A stretch of DNA of 64,000 nt from Blastocatellia bacterium UBA7656 (GCA_002483445.1 DLHY01000153.1:1-64000); one strand, 5' to 3'. Positions 43,980 to 53,461 are shown, counted from the first letter of the stretch. The notes: generated by a model not told the origin, from the letters alone. Made by a program: numbers and translations.

Positions 43980-44678
43980 TCAGCCTTCTTTCATCTCATC
44001 AACAATCCGACCATCGCAAATATTGATTATGCGATGAGCGAGCGCAGCATTGTCAGGATTGTGCGTCACCATAAATATCGTCTGCCCCTGAGCGTTGAGA
44101 TCGAGAAAAACTTCCATCACCTCGCGGCCCGTGCGAGTGTCGAGCGCGCCTGTGGGTTCGTCTGCCAGCACCAACGGCGGATGGTTGATGATCGCTCGCG
44201 CTATCGCCAAACGGCCCTGCTCTCCGCCTGACAACTGATTCGGCAATCGCAGAGCTTTATCCGCAAGGCCGACTCTTTCAAGCACCATCATCGCTTGATT
44301 GCGTTTTTCCTTCGCGCTCATCTTCAAGGTCGCAAGCGGCAGCATCGCGTTTTCCGCCGTGTTGAGATAAGGCATAAGGTGATGCTGCTGAAAAACGAAG
44401 CCGAGATATTCACGCCTGTAATCCGCTCTCTTCTCGTCCGAAAGTCCGTACACATCAATGCCGTCGACTACGACTCTTCCTTCCGACGGGCGATTCATCG
44501 CGCCTACGACCGTCAGCAGCGTGCTTTTGCCTGAACCCGACGGCCCCATCAGACAGACGAACTCGCCTTCCTTTATTTCAAGGCTCACCTCTTCAAGCAC
44601 GCGCACAGCGGACTCTGCGCCGTTTTCCTGGTAAACCTTGCTGACTTTTTCTATCTTGAGGAAAGACACTTTCTTCAC
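43980..44678 (-). CDS. MacB/LolD-type ABC transporter ATP-binding protein
   Basis: 232 residues from a GTG at 44678 that overlaps the permease TGA (GTGA), showing translational coupling. Walker A GPSGSGKST, Q-loop 'FVFQQHHLMPYLNTAENAMLPL', signature 'LSGGEQGRLAIARAI' and Walker B 'LVLADEPTGALD' are intact. It powers the FtsX-like permease encoded just upstream. The open frame extends to 44843 but only inside the permease gene. Confidence 0.93.
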   Translation of the reverse strand: MKKVSFLKIEKVSKVYQENGAESAVRVLEEVSLEIKEGEFVCLMGPSGSGKSTLLTVVGAMNRPSEGRVVVDGIDVYGLSDEKRADYRREYLGFVFQQHHLMPYLNTAENAMLPLATLKMSAKEKRNQAMMVLERVGLADKALRLPNQLSGGEQGRLAIARAIINHPPLVLADEPTGALDTRTGREVMEVFLDLNAQGQTIFMVTHNPDNAALAHRIINICDGRIVDEMKEG

Positions 44679-45904
44679 ACGTAGCGGACTGCTTCTGAAG
44701 GATCGAGCCTTGATGCCCGAATGATCGGATAAAAACTGCTGACTATTCCTATCACCAATCCAGCCGCGATTGCCCCGACCGCGAGCAGAGGTTGTATCTC
44801 GAAACTGATTTCGGTCTCGGCGAAGTAAGGAAGCGCGAACCAACCCGCAAGCATACCCGCGCCCCAGCCGATGATCCCTCCAGCGGCGCTTATCAACGAT
44901 ACTTCTATCATCAGTCCGCGGATTATGTGAGCCTTGCGAAAACCTATCGCCCTCAGCACGCCTATCTCTTTCGTGCGCTCGACTACGGCTCCCATCATCG
45001 TCGTGAAAATCATCAATGCTCCTATCCCTAAGACCACGATTGAAACGACAGCCGAAAATCGCGTCAGTCTTTCAATCGTATGCTCGCGCGCCCGGACTGA
45101 TTGCTGAATGGCCGAAACTTTTGCGTGCGGCAATCGGTCGCTTATCTGATGAACTATGTCTTCAACCGGGCAGTCCTTACAAAGCGCGCTCACTTCTATC
45201 AGGCTCAACTGATCAGATTTTTGAAGTAGCTGCTGAACGTGAGCGAGCGAAGCGAAAATCATACGATCTTCAGGCCCGGAAGTCGCAGCAAGCGCGCCTG
45301 TGACTCGATGCTGGCGACCGGCTATCTGCAAACGCTCTCGCGAGATTTTGAATTGACCTCCGCCGTGCGAGCCGTGCGAAGAGTGCGAAGTCATCTCCGC
45401 CATCGCGACAGGCTCGATCAAACCAAGCACGCGCGCCACTTCATAGCCGACTAAAATTTCATCCTCCGCCACGGGCCTCCGACCCGTGATTTGCCACCAT
45501 CGTTTGAGCTTCAATTCGTCATCGAAGTTCACTCCGGCAAGCAGAGCTTCAGTGTCTTCGACTTTCACCGCGCCGAGCAGTTTGGGCGAAACGACGGACA
45601 ATCGATCTCTGTATGGAATGTCATGGAGATCGACCGCGTCCTGATTTTTGAGTTGCTTGACATCGAACGAGACGCTTGACACGGCCACGCCGCCGTAATC
45701 GAGCGCGAGATTGTTCGACTGCGGAACGACGACGATATTCGCGCCGAAGCGATCCAACTGCGAGCCTATCTCTTCGCGTATCGAATTGCTCAACGAAAGA
45801 AGGGCGACCGCTGTGCCAATGCCTATGCTGATGCCTGCCGTCAGGAAAAGAGCCTTGCCTTTGCGCCGCTTGAGGTTTGCCAGTGCTATGGTGCTTATTC
45901 GCAT
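44675..45904 (-). CDS. FtsX/MacB-like ABC permease
   Basis: 409 residues: an N-terminal membrane segment ('GKALFLTAGISIGIGTAVALLSL'), a large periplasmic domain of about 220 residues, and three C-terminal membrane segments, the MacB/FtsX topology. The periplasmic part contains 'SHSSHGSHGGGQFK' and 'SALCKDCPVEDI', both possible metal ligands. The gene lies downstream of a DUF2318 gene. This three-gene set is plausibly an envelope metal or heme-related exporter; the substrate is unknown. Confidence 0.9.
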   Translation of the reverse strand: MRISTIALANLKRRKGKALFLTAGISIGIGTAVALLSLSNSIREEIGSQLDRFGANIVVVPQSNNLALDYGGVAVSSVSFDVKQLKNQDAVDLHDIPYRDRLSVVSPKLLGAVKVEDTEALLAGVNFDDELKLKRWWQITGRRPVAEDEILVGYEVARVLGLIEPVAMAEMTSHSSHGSHGGGQFKISRERLQIAGRQHRVTGALAATSGPEDRMIFASLAHVQQLLQKSDQLSLIEVSALCKDCPVEDIVHQISDRLPHAKVSAIQQSVRAREHTIERLTRFSAVVSIVVLGIGALMIFTTMMGAVVERTKEIGVLRAIGFRKAHIIRGLMIEVSLISAAGGIIGWGAGMLAGWFALPYFAETEISFEIQPLLAVGAIAAGLVIGIVSSFYPIIRASRLDPSEAVRYV

Positions 45905-45908
45905 AATC

Positions 45909-45983
45909 AGGGGTCGGGGGTCGGGGGTCAGGGGTCAGGGGTCAGAAATAACTGATCCCTGATCCCTGATCCCTGATCCCTGC
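45909..45983. repeat. Inverted pair of tandem ggggtca/tgatccc repeats
   Basis: Five units of ggggtcg/ggggtca (45909-45945) face four to five units of ctgatcc/tgatccc (45952-45983). The array can form a long hairpin and reaches the stop codon of the DUF2318 gene. Confidence 0.85.
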
Positions 45984-46519
45984 TAAAAGTATCTGTTCCG
46001 GGCTTCGATGTCCGAGGTTTTGATGACGAGTTGATCGCCTTCGATTGCGCAGGGAAGACCTATGGGATTGCATCCGCCTGAGACTTCGTTGATGAGCGCG
46101 GAATGAAACTTCAATCCGCACTTATTGCAGACCATATCATCGCCTTCCTGTCTGTAGCCTTGCTTCGCGTGCCAGCACGTGTCGCAGGCATCCATCGCCG
46201 CGCGGTACACGCCGTCCGAGCTTTTCAGCACGAAGAAGCGCACCTGTTTGCCTGCTGCGTTGAGGTCGAAGAATTTCGCTTTGCCGCTGACATCGCTGAT
46301 TGGAATTCTGACGATTGCGGTATTGCCCGAATTCGTGCTAAGGGTGGATGTCACGGCGGGAGCGTCGCTTGAAGTGTTGACGATCAGATAGACTGCCACC
46401 GCTGCAAGCACGAGGGCAAGTATGACGAGAATGGGTGTGAGCCTGCTTTTCGTTTCGGCGGTTTCAGTAAACTGCGCTCTCTTCTTTTCGCGGGTTTCAC
46501 CGAGCGATTCATTTTCCAT
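45983..46519 (-). CDS. DUF2318 membrane-anchored Cys-rich protein
   Basis: 178 residues with one membrane anchor at about 28-48. The DUF2318 core has the conserved Cys pattern 'DACDTCWHAKQGYRQEGDDMVCNKCGLKF' and 'GGCNPIGLPCAIEGDQLVI'. Members are often linked to iron transport (FtrD-like) and bind a metal or iron-sulfur centre. The gene precedes the ABC permease and ATPase genes, with a repeat array in between. A redox or metal-delivery function for that transporter is inferred. Confidence 0.88.
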   Translation of the reverse strand: MENESLGETREKKRAQFTETAETKSRLTPILVILALVLAAVAVYLIVNTSSDAPAVTSTLSTNSGNTAIVRIPISDVSGKAKFFDLNAAGKQVRFFVLKSSDGVYRAAMDACDTCWHAKQGYRQEGDDMVCNKCGLKFHSALINEVSGGCNPIGLPCAIEGDQLVIKTSDIEARNRYF

Positions 46520-46609
46520 ATCGAAAGTTCCTCCAAACCTGTTTGCTTCAGGAGCGAGCTTCGATTATAGCAACCCGACGAAAGAGCGTACCAGCGAGGC
46601 AGGGAGTCG

Positions 46610-47332
46610 TCATCTCAACCTGTCGCGAAGACGAGCGGCGTAGCGGCGGCTCATGATGAACGGCTCAGTGATGCCGCGAAGGTAAACCTGATAGGAATAA
46701 TTGAACCACTTGTCCATGCGTTCGACGCATTCCAGGTTGATGATAGTCGAGCGATGAATCCGCATGAAATGCTTTTCCGGCAAACGGTCTTCCCACTCCT
46801 TGAGCGATTTCAAAACCATAGCCTTCTGCCCCTGTCTCGTCAGCACCTCGGAATACGCGCCCGCCGCGAGTATGCACTCGATCTCGCTCACCCGTAGAAA
46901 CCGCGAGCGATTGTCGAAGCTCAAAAAAAGATGATCATCGTATTCGAGCGGTCTCGACGCAGTTTCATTTTCGGCTCGCGCCGTTTTGAGCCTTTCTATC
47001 GAGCGCGCAAGGCGGGCGGGGCTTACGGGCTTGAGCAGGTAATCGAGCGCGTTGACTTCGAAAGCGCGAATCGCATATTCGTCGAACGCGGTGACGAATA
47101 TGATGCGGAAGGTCGAGGCTATCTGTTCGAGAAGATCGAAGCCCGTTTCACCGGGCATCTGAATGTCGAGGAAGATGACATCGGGCCGTTCCTGCTCGAT
47201 CAACTCCACAGCCGAGCCGACGCTGTCGGCTTCGCCAACGATTTGAATGTCTGTGTGATTGGCCAGCATCGAACGGAGCTTCGCGCGGGCCAGCCGTTCG
47301 TCATCGATGAGGATGCATCTCAACCTGTTCAC
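46610..47332 (-). CDS. LytTR-family response regulator
   Basis: 240 residues. Receiver domain with acidic pair D10-D11, phospho-acceptor D56 in 'VIFLDIQMPG' and Lys in 'LLKPVSP'. The C-terminal LytTR DNA-binding domain (about 135-240) contains 'FLRVSEIECILAAGAYSEVLTRQGQKAMVLKSLKEWEDRLP' and 'FMRIHRSTIINLECV'. Its start overlaps the kinase gene stop by four bases. The regulon is unknown; the nearest genes downstream encode DUF2318 and the ABC transporter. Confidence 0.94.
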   Translation of the reverse strand: MNRLRCILIDDERLARAKLRSMLANHTDIQIVGEADSVGSAVELIEQERPDVIFLDIQMPGETGFDLLEQIASTFRIIFVTAFDEYAIRAFEVNALDYLLKPVSPARLARSIERLKTARAENETASRPLEYDDHLFLSFDNRSRFLRVSEIECILAAGAYSEVLTRQGQKAMVLKSLKEWEDRLPEKHFMRIHRSTIINLECVERMDKWFNYSYQVYLRGITEPFIMSRRYAARLRDRLR

Positions 47333-48384
47333 GCTTCGACCGCCCGACTCCGTTCAATCTCAAGCTCCGCTCTCACCCAGCCCTCCATCTCGAACACGCG
47401 GAAGCTGTGACGACCGGGGTAAATCTGTTCCAATCGCTTCTTCACGTTGTCGAGTCCCGTGCCTGTGCCTTTGCCGTTCGAACTCTCCGACCATCGGCCC
47501 GTGTTGAGGACTTCGAGCCGCAGCGATCCGTTATCGGCGCGCGCAGCCATTTTGATTCTCAACGGAAGCTGGCTTGTCTGCATACCGTGCTTGACGGCGT
47601 TTTCGATCAGCGGGTGAACCAGAAATCCCGGCACGCGAAAGTCTTCAGCCTTTGGATCGATGTCGAACGTCACGTCGAGTTTCTCTTCGAATCGAATCTT
47701 TTCGATGGTCAGATAATTTCTGACCGCTTCCACTTCATCGCGCAGCGGAACGTCGACGACTTTGTTATTGAGCAGCGAGTAGCGGAGAAATTCCGAAAGC
47801 TCATCGATCATGCGTTCAGCGCGGTCAGGGTCTTCGCGGATGAGCGCATTTATGGAATTGAGCGAATTGAACAGAAAATGCGGATTGAGTTGATAGCGGA
47901 GCATCTGAAGCTGCGCCTGATGCGCCAGCGCGTTCGCCTTCAATGTGCTTTCCTTCTGCTCCTGCAAATCCTGATAGTGCTTTATCCCGAAATAGAGCGC
48001 GCTCCACGCTAAGAAGACGAAGCAATAACTCAGCGCGCCGTTGAAGTAATCGTGCCAGCGCAATCGGCTCAAATCCATCTCGTTGAGCGACCAGCGGGTG
48101 ATGTTGAAGACCGCCGCCCATATCAGGCCGAAAAAGTACGAGGAGAAAATCGCCGTTATGGTGATCGCATGAAAGGAAAACGAACGGCTCCACATTTTTT
48201 TGTAGATCGCTCTGAGAACGAGACTGATCAGAAGGCCCAGTCCGACGAAGACGATTTTGTGTATGAGCGCCTGCATCGCCGAGGGGAAATGCGGCAGCGC
48301 GCCCAAAAACATCGAGAGTCCATACGCGCCCCAGCCTCCGAGTTGCAGCGACCAGAAAAGAGTTGTTCTGCTTTTGAACATCAT
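47329..48384 (-). CDS. LytS/YehU-type sensor histidine kinase
   Basis: 351 residues. Four hydrophobic segments in the first 150 residues form a membrane sensor. The phospho-acceptor His lies near 168 in 'LRYQLNPHFLFNSLNSINALI', and the ATP-binding domain has 'PGFLVHPLIENAVKHGM' and 'GKGTGTGLDNVKKRL'. No separate periplasmic sensor domain is visible, so the signal is probably membrane-related. Coupled to the LytTR regulator by a four-base overlap. Confidence 0.94.
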   Translation of the reverse strand: MMFKSRTTLFWSLQLGGWGAYGLSMFLGALPHFPSAMQALIHKIVFVGLGLLISLVLRAIYKKMWSRSFSFHAITITAIFSSYFFGLIWAAVFNITRWSLNEMDLSRLRWHDYFNGALSYCFVFLAWSALYFGIKHYQDLQEQKESTLKANALAHQAQLQMLRYQLNPHFLFNSLNSINALIREDPDRAERMIDELSEFLRYSLLNNKVVDVPLRDEVEAVRNYLTIEKIRFEEKLDVTFDIDPKAEDFRVPGFLVHPLIENAVKHGMQTSQLPLRIKMAARADNGSLRLEVLNTGRWSESSNGKGTGTGLDNVKKRLEQIYPGRHSFRVFEMEGWVRAELEIERSRAVEA

Positions 48385-48391
48385 TTCGAGT

Positions 48392-49231
48392 TTACTTCTG
48401 TGAGCTGGAAAACGCCTTATCCACGATGACCCATTCGCTGCCGAGCCGGAAAAAGAGAAACACCGTCACGACCGACTTCGATGGCTTATCAATCCGCACG
48501 TAAGCCAGCCGGTTGTAGACGATTTGCACGTCAGCGATTTGCCGGTCGTCGGTGTACCCCGCCAACGGGCCGCGCGCGATACGCGCCAGGAAGGTCGGTT
48601 TATCTTCGGCCACCAACTTCTGGCCCTCATGATTTTTCATCTGCCAGCAGGAGCCAAAGATGCGGTTGAGCGGCTTCGGCTCGCCTTTCTCGACTGCCCT
48701 GTAATACACACCCAGCACACGCAGCACTTCCGCTTGAGATGTAAACGGATTAAACCGCGCCTGCCGCGTGCCGACCGCCGCCCCCGTTGTAGCTTCACCG
48801 ACAATGCGCCAAGCGCCGCGCGCTTTAAACAGCGTGAAGATCGTCGCCGTCGCGCGTTCCCAGTCATCTGTGCGTGCGATGGCGAAATCATCGAAGTAGA
48901 CTTGCACGGAGGTGAGGCGCTGCTTGCCGTGCGCGGCAGGCGCTGGGCCTTGCTTGAGAACTCGTGCGATGAAAGCATCTTTGGTCTCGACTATCATCTC
49001 GCTGTTTGGCGCAGTTATGCGTTTGCTGTTCCAAATCGGATCAAGAAGTTCAGTCAGCGTTGCTTGATCCCCCTGAGCTACGGCACCGTCGTAACGCTGT
49101 ATCACGCTGGCGACTTCAGCATACACGTTCGGGTCGTTGCCGGGAAGTGATCCCGTCGAGCTGTCCAGCCGACTCAATGACGTCGCAACCGCGAAAAAGA
49201 ATGCCGGGATTATCAAAAGGATTTTTTCCAT
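48392..49231 (-). CDS. Exported double NTF2-like protein
   Basis: 279 residues with a signal peptide at the N-terminus. Two repeats of an NTF2/SnoaL-like cone fold are suggested: 'VIQRYDGAVAQGDQATLTELLDPIW...WERATATIFTLFKARGAWRIVGEATTG' and 'VLGVYYRAVEKGEPKPLNRIF...SVVTVFLFFRLGSEWVIVDKAF'. Function is unknown; many such proteins bind small molecules. GAGG just upstream of the ATG supports the start. It ends seven bases before the kinase gene and may be an accessory sensor protein. Confidence 0.75.
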   Translation of the reverse strand: MEKILLIIPAFFFAVATSLSRLDSSTGSLPGNDPNVYAEVASVIQRYDGAVAQGDQATLTELLDPIWNSKRITAPNSEMIVETKDAFIARVLKQGPAPAAHGKQRLTSVQVYFDDFAIARTDDWERATATIFTLFKARGAWRIVGEATTGAAVGTRQARFNPFTSQAEVLRVLGVYYRAVEKGEPKPLNRIFGSCWQMKNHEGQKLVAEDKPTFLARIARGPLAGYTDDRQIADVQIVYNRLAYVRIDKPSKSVVTVFLFFRLGSEWVIVDKAFSSSQK

Positions 49232-49334
49232 TTTTGATCCTCTATGGGATTTGAGGTTTATTGTGCGACTACCGAAAGCCAGAAGAGGTAAAGCGGATTG
49301 GCGCGCAAATAGCCGCTTTGCCTTTCCGGTGGAT

Positions 49335-50678
49335 TTACTGCTTCGCCTTCGCTACTGTCACTCGCTTGAGCAGCCAATCGAGCATGGTCTCGACATACTC
49401 AGGCGAGACGCGGCCCCACGCCCATCGCTGATCGCCCTCGTTGCCCTCAGCGAATCCGAGATCGTGATCGCCTCCGGGGATGACTACGATTTTGAAATCG
49501 CGATTTCCCGCCTCCCTCAGATGACTTTCGAGACGGCGAACGTTTTCTTCCGCCGGGACGATGTAATCGCGCGATCCGTAAAAAGCCAGAAACGGCGCTT
49601 TGATTTTTTTCAGAGCAGGCACCGGATCACAATCATTGCGACGCAGCCAGTCGAAATCGCTGGCGTCGGCGGCTTCCGAGTCGAGAAGGAATTTCGCAAG
49701 CCGTGTGCTTTTCACCTTCTCGGCTGAAGCGTTGAACTCTTCTCGGCCTTCGTTTTTGAAAGCGAGGCGAAGCCTCAATCGAACATGTTCTTCGGCGAGT
49801 CGCAATTCTTCGGGCGTGAATTCGATGCCCGACAACTTGAGATAATGCTGATAAGCATGAACCTGCTGATCATATAAATTTTCGGCTGGCCCTGCGCTCG
49901 TCATAATGAAGGCCATCGGAATTTCCGAGCGCACGGCGACTTCGGGCGCGATCCATCCGCCCGCGCTCTCACCGTGAAGCCCTATCTGCCGCGGATCGAT
50001 ATCGGGTCGCTTCGCCAGGTATCGCGCGGCTGCAAGGGCGTCGCTTACGAGATCGTCGAAGGTCGCTTTTTTGAAATCGCCTGTCGATTTGCCTGACCCT
50101 CGCTTGTCGTAAATGAGGCTGGCAACGCCGCGTTGGGCGAGCAGGCGCGTTCTCGCGCTCTCTTCGCGAATCCTCCCGCCCCGCCCCAGAATCCAGACTA
50201 TGACCGGATGCGGGCCTGTGGTGGCGGGAGTGACGAGCGTTCCCGAAAGAGTGATGTCGCCGCTTGCGAATTGCACTTCTTCTTTTTTGATCGGCGCTTC
50301 GATTGGTTTGACCGCGCGTTTTAGATTGACAGTGATCGACGGCGCGCCGGTTCCTGCTGTTCCCATCATTTCGCCTGTCGCGGGATTCATCTTCATCACG
50401 ACTTCGCCGACCGTAGGAATACGGATGCTTATGGTCGAAGATTCAACCTTCACTGCTGAGGGGCGCAATCCGTAAGTGATGAGGTCGGGCATCTCGATCT
50501 GAGCTTTGAGCGCGTCGCCTTCTTTGAATATCTCGATCCTGATTATGCGCACCGCGCCTTCGCGCACTGCTGCGCCTTCCCAATAACCTTCTATCGCGTA
50601 ATCGCCAGCCTGCGCGCAGACGGCAATAGCGCAGATGAACAGAGCAGCGCGACAGATTGATTTCAAACAGTTCATCAC
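49335..50678 (-). CDS. Exported alpha/beta hydrolase
   Basis: 447 residues with a signal peptide (to QAGDYA). The N-terminal 110 residues form a beta-rich extra domain. The hydrolase domain starts near 'ITLSGTLVTPATTGPHPVIVWILGRGG' and has the nucleophile elbow 'GLHGESAGG' (Ser near 237), an acid in 'FYGSRDYIVP' and the His in 'VVIPGGDHDLG'. Serine esterase or peptidase; substrate unknown. AGGAGG lies five bases before the ATG and the gene follows the PD40 gene after six bases, last in a four-gene operon. Confidence 0.9.
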   Translation of the reverse strand: MMNCLKSICRAALFICAIAVCAQAGDYAIEGYWEGAAVREGAVRIIRIEIFKEGDALKAQIEMPDLITYGLRPSAVKVESSTISIRIPTVGEVVMKMNPATGEMMGTAGTGAPSITVNLKRAVKPIEAPIKKEEVQFASGDITLSGTLVTPATTGPHPVIVWILGRGGRIREESARTRLLAQRGVASLIYDKRGSGKSTGDFKKATFDDLVSDALAAARYLAKRPDIDPRQIGLHGESAGGWIAPEVAVRSEIPMAFIMTSAGPAENLYDQQVHAYQHYLKLSGIEFTPEELRLAEEHVRLRLRLAFKNEGREEFNASAEKVKSTRLAKFLLDSEAADASDFDWLRRNDCDPVPALKKIKAPFLAFYGSRDYIVPAEENVRRLESHLREAGNRDFKIVVIPGGDHDLGFAEGNEGDQRWAWGRVSPEYVETMLDWLLKRVTVAKAKQ

Positions 50679-50684
50679 AGCCTC

Positions 50685-51638
50685 CTATCGCTGATCGAGT
50701 TTGAGAGCGTTCAATTCGATTCGATAAATGTCGGTCGAGTCATTCCCGGCGCTGCGCAATTTTTTGACGAGCTGCTGATAGGTCAGCCGCTCTTTTTCAA
50801 AAAGCGCGTCAGCCATCCCGCGGCTGCTCGTGAATAAAAGATGGCGGCCGTCCGACGAAAGCGCGGGCCATCGCTCAGCCGCGCGAGTGTTGATCGCCTC
50901 CCCTAAGCTTCGCGCCGCCGCCCAGCGACCGTTGCTGTTTGCGCTCGCATAAATGTCCCACGCCCCCGCGCCGCCGGGACGTATGGAAGCGAAGAAAAGT
51001 TTCTGCCCGCTCGCATCGATGCAAGGGTCGGAATCAGGGCCGGCAGTATTGATCGCTTCGCCGAGATTTTCCGGCGCGGTGTATTTTCCCGCGACCATCC
51101 TTGAACGATAGATGTCCAGACTGCCGCGCCCGCCTGCTCGCGTCGAAGCGAAGTAAAGCGTGCCTTCTCTGTCTACAGAAGGCGACATTTCCTGAGCAGC
51201 GGTATTGATAGTCGGGCCGAGATTTTTCGGCTCGCTCCAGCCCGTCGCGTTTTTTTCAACCATCCAGATGTCGGAATCCGTCTTCGTTGTTTTGTCATCC
51301 ATAGGTCGCGTCGAGCTGAAAAAAAGCCGATTTCCATCGGGCGAGATGAAAGGCTCACTGTCGCGCCAGCGGCCCGAAAAAGGCGCGATTTCAGGCTCGG
51401 CCCATCTGCCGTTTTTCAAGTGCGAAAACACGAGTATCGATACGTCGCTCCACGTCACGCTTTTTCCAAACCACACGGTTTTGCCGTCGGGCGTAAACGC
51501 GATGCGCGATTCATCGAATTGTGTCGAAACCGTTCCTTCGGCAAAAAGCTGCGGCGTAGGTTTTTGCGCATACGCTGTGAGCAGAGTCATTGCGCTGAGA
51601 ATGCAGTATAGAAAAAATTGCGGTTTGATCCTTATCAT
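50685..51638 (-). CDS. PD40 beta-propeller exported protein, copy 2
   Basis: 317 residues with a signal peptide. WD40-like PD40 repeats such as 'RIAFTPDGKTVWFGKS', 'EPFISPDGNRLFFSSTRP', 'SPSVDREGTLYFASTR' and 'WPALSSDGRHLLFTSSR' build a propeller. Similar proteins (TolB-like) act in the periplasm, but substrates are not known. It is a clear paralogue of the protein encoded immediately upstream, two bases away, so it arose by tandem duplication. Confidence 0.9.
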   Translation of the reverse strand: MIRIKPQFFLYCILSAMTLLTAYAQKPTPQLFAEGTVSTQFDESRIAFTPDGKTVWFGKSVTWSDVSILVFSHLKNGRWAEPEIAPFSGRWRDSEPFISPDGNRLFFSSTRPMDDKTTKTDSDIWMVEKNATGWSEPKNLGPTINTAAQEMSPSVDREGTLYFASTRAGGRGSLDIYRSRMVAGKYTAPENLGEAINTAGPDSDPCIDASGQKLFFASIRPGGAGAWDIYASANSNGRWAAARSLGEAINTRAAERWPALSSDGRHLLFTSSRGMADALFEKERLTYQQLVKKLRSAGNDSTDIYRIELNALKLDQR

Positions 51639-51640
51639 CG

Positions 51641-52615
51641 TTATGGCTCGATCCCTGCGGCGCTGAGGTCAATCTGATAGATGTTCGAGTGTCCGTTTCG
51701 CGCGCTGCGTAGAATTTTCATCAACTCGCGGTGGTTGAATTTTCCGTCAGGCAACTTCGGGTCTGCGAAGCCGTGACAGTAAAAAAGGTATTTTCCATCA
51801 GGCGAAATTCTCGCGCTGTATTCATAAAATCTTGTGTTGATTTTCGGGCCGAGATTTTTCGCCTGCGACCACTCGCCGTTTCGGTTGTAGCTTATGTAAA
51901 GATCATCTTCCCCGAATCCATCCGCCCGACCTGCCGAGACGAAAATCATGATCTTCTCATCCGCAGAAACCCACACGTGCATATCCTGAGTATCCGAATT
52001 GATGGCGTCCGGGAGCATCTCGACGCTCGTGTATTTTCCGTCGACGAGGCGGGCGCGATAGATGTTGTTAAATCGTCGTTCAGCTTTGCGATCCGAAATG
52101 AAATAAAGCGTCCCGTCCGCCGTCACCGAAGCGTGCCAGTCGTAAGAATCCGTGTTGACGGGCGCATCGAGATGACGGGGTTCACTCCACCCGGTCGCGG
52201 TTTTATCGACGAACCATATATCCATATCTCTTTTCGGCGTCGAGCCATCGACGGGACGGTTCGATGAGAAGAAAAGCCTGCGGCCATCGGGCGAGATGAA
52301 CGGCTCTTTGTCTCGATAGGTGCCTGAAAACGGCGCGATTTCAGGCTCAGTCCATCTGCCGTTTCTGAAGTGCGAAACGACGATGGTTCCGGTCGCAAAC
52401 GAGGCGCTGTGTTTTGTAAAGTAGATCGTTCGACCATCGGGCGTGAACGAGAAATAATCATCGATATCTTCAGTCGAGATCACTCCTTCGGCAAATATTT
52501 TCGGCTCTCGAATCGGCGCGTCGGAAGCGAAGGGGTGCTTCGCGCGTTGAGCAGTCGCGTTCAGACAGGCGATGAGCAAAAAAATGCCCGGTAATGTAAA
52601 TCGTTTTATGTTCAT
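51641..52615 (-). CDS. PD40 beta-propeller exported protein, copy 1
   Basis: 324 residues with a signal peptide. Repeats include 'YFSFTPDGRTIYFTKH', 'EPFISPDGRRLFFSSNRP', 'HASVTADGTLYFISDRK' and 'SARISPDGKYLFYCHG'. The shared lines 'FRNGRWTEPEIAPFSG' and 'ATGWSEP' with the neighbouring paralogue show a common origin. It lies between the MBL-fold gene and copy 2 in one operon. Confidence 0.9.
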   Translation of the reverse strand: MNIKRFTLPGIFLLIACLNATAQRAKHPFASDAPIREPKIFAEGVISTEDIDDYFSFTPDGRTIYFTKHSASFATGTIVVSHFRNGRWTEPEIAPFSGTYRDKEPFISPDGRRLFFSSNRPVDGSTPKRDMDIWFVDKTATGWSEPRHLDAPVNTDSYDWHASVTADGTLYFISDRKAERRFNNIYRARLVDGKYTSVEMLPDAINSDTQDMHVWVSADEKIMIFVSAGRADGFGEDDLYISYNRNGEWSQAKNLGPKINTRFYEYSARISPDGKYLFYCHGFADPKLPDGKFNHRELMKILRSARNGHSNIYQIDLSAAGIEP

Positions 52616-52627
52616 AGGCGTCCAGTC

Positions 52628-53461
52628 TCAGAAGCTTCTTTTCTGCATCGGCTCCGCGCAGATCATCGCATCGGGGTAAGAAGCTTTGATTTGCCGCGCC
52701 CACATTTCGGCTCCCTGCGGAGGGATGTGCAGCGCGACGATGTGCCGGGGTTTTATTTGATCGTTGACGACGGCACGCCCCGCGTCCGAGATCAAAAACC
52801 AGAACGGCAGAAGCGCGACATCGATGCCTTCTTTATCAAGACCGAGAGAGATGAAATTTTCAGCCAGAACTTCGGCGTCGCCTATGTGCAGGAATTTCTT
52901 TCCGCCCATTCGAATGATGTGACCGAGGTTATGCACACCGTAATTTCTCTGGTGCGTGTGACGGATTCTGAGAAATGTCACCTCGATGCCATCGAAGCTG
53001 TGTTGAACTCTTTGCTTCCAGTCAGGCATCACCTCGCGTATGCGCTGACGGATTTTTTCGCTCTGTTCTTTTCGCACAGCTTCGACTACCTGCGTGGAAG
53101 AAGCGAGGGTGGCCTGCGGATTGTTTTCGAGAAAGCGAGCGACTGACGCCGAGTCGAAATGATCCTTGTGAAAGTGGCTCACCAGCGCGACGCTCACTTT
53201 GTCGAAAGGCGCTCGCCCTGTTTCAATCTTTTCAAGTTGATCCGAGGGAACGCGCTGATATTCATCGAGTCCTTCGCGAAGGAGAGCATCGATTAAAACT
53301 TTTTTCCCGCCGGACGATATCATCAATCCTTCGTTGGCGATGTAGGTTATCTCAACGGTCGCTTTTTCCTGAGCCGCCGCGCCACAGACGAACAGCGCAG
53401 CGGTCAGAAGAAATGCAAACAGCCTGCTCACTGCTTTTCTGACGAGGTTCATTCGAATCAC
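52628..53461 (-). CDS. Exported MBL-fold metallo-hydrolase
   Basis: 277 residues with a signal peptide to about residue 30. The metal motif HFHKDH lies at 96-101, with further ligands likely in 'IRHTHQRNYGVHNLGHII' and 'LHIGDAEVLAENF'. The fold is that of UlaG-like or general metallo-beta-lactamase hydrolases; the substrate is unknown. First gene of the operon with the two PD40 proteins and the alpha/beta hydrolase. Confidence 0.9.
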   Translation of the reverse strand: MIRMNLVRKAVSRLFAFLLTAALFVCGAAAQEKATVEITYIANEGLMISSGGKKVLIDALLREGLDEYQRVPSDQLEKIETGRAPFDKVSVALVSHFHKDHFDSASVARFLENNPQATLASSTQVVEAVRKEQSEKIRQRIREVMPDWKQRVQHSFDGIEVTFLRIRHTHQRNYGVHNLGHIIRMGGKKFLHIGDAEVLAENFISLGLDKEGIDVALLPFWFLISDAGRAVVNDQIKPRHIVALHIPPQGAEMWARQIKASYPDAMICAEPMQKRSF

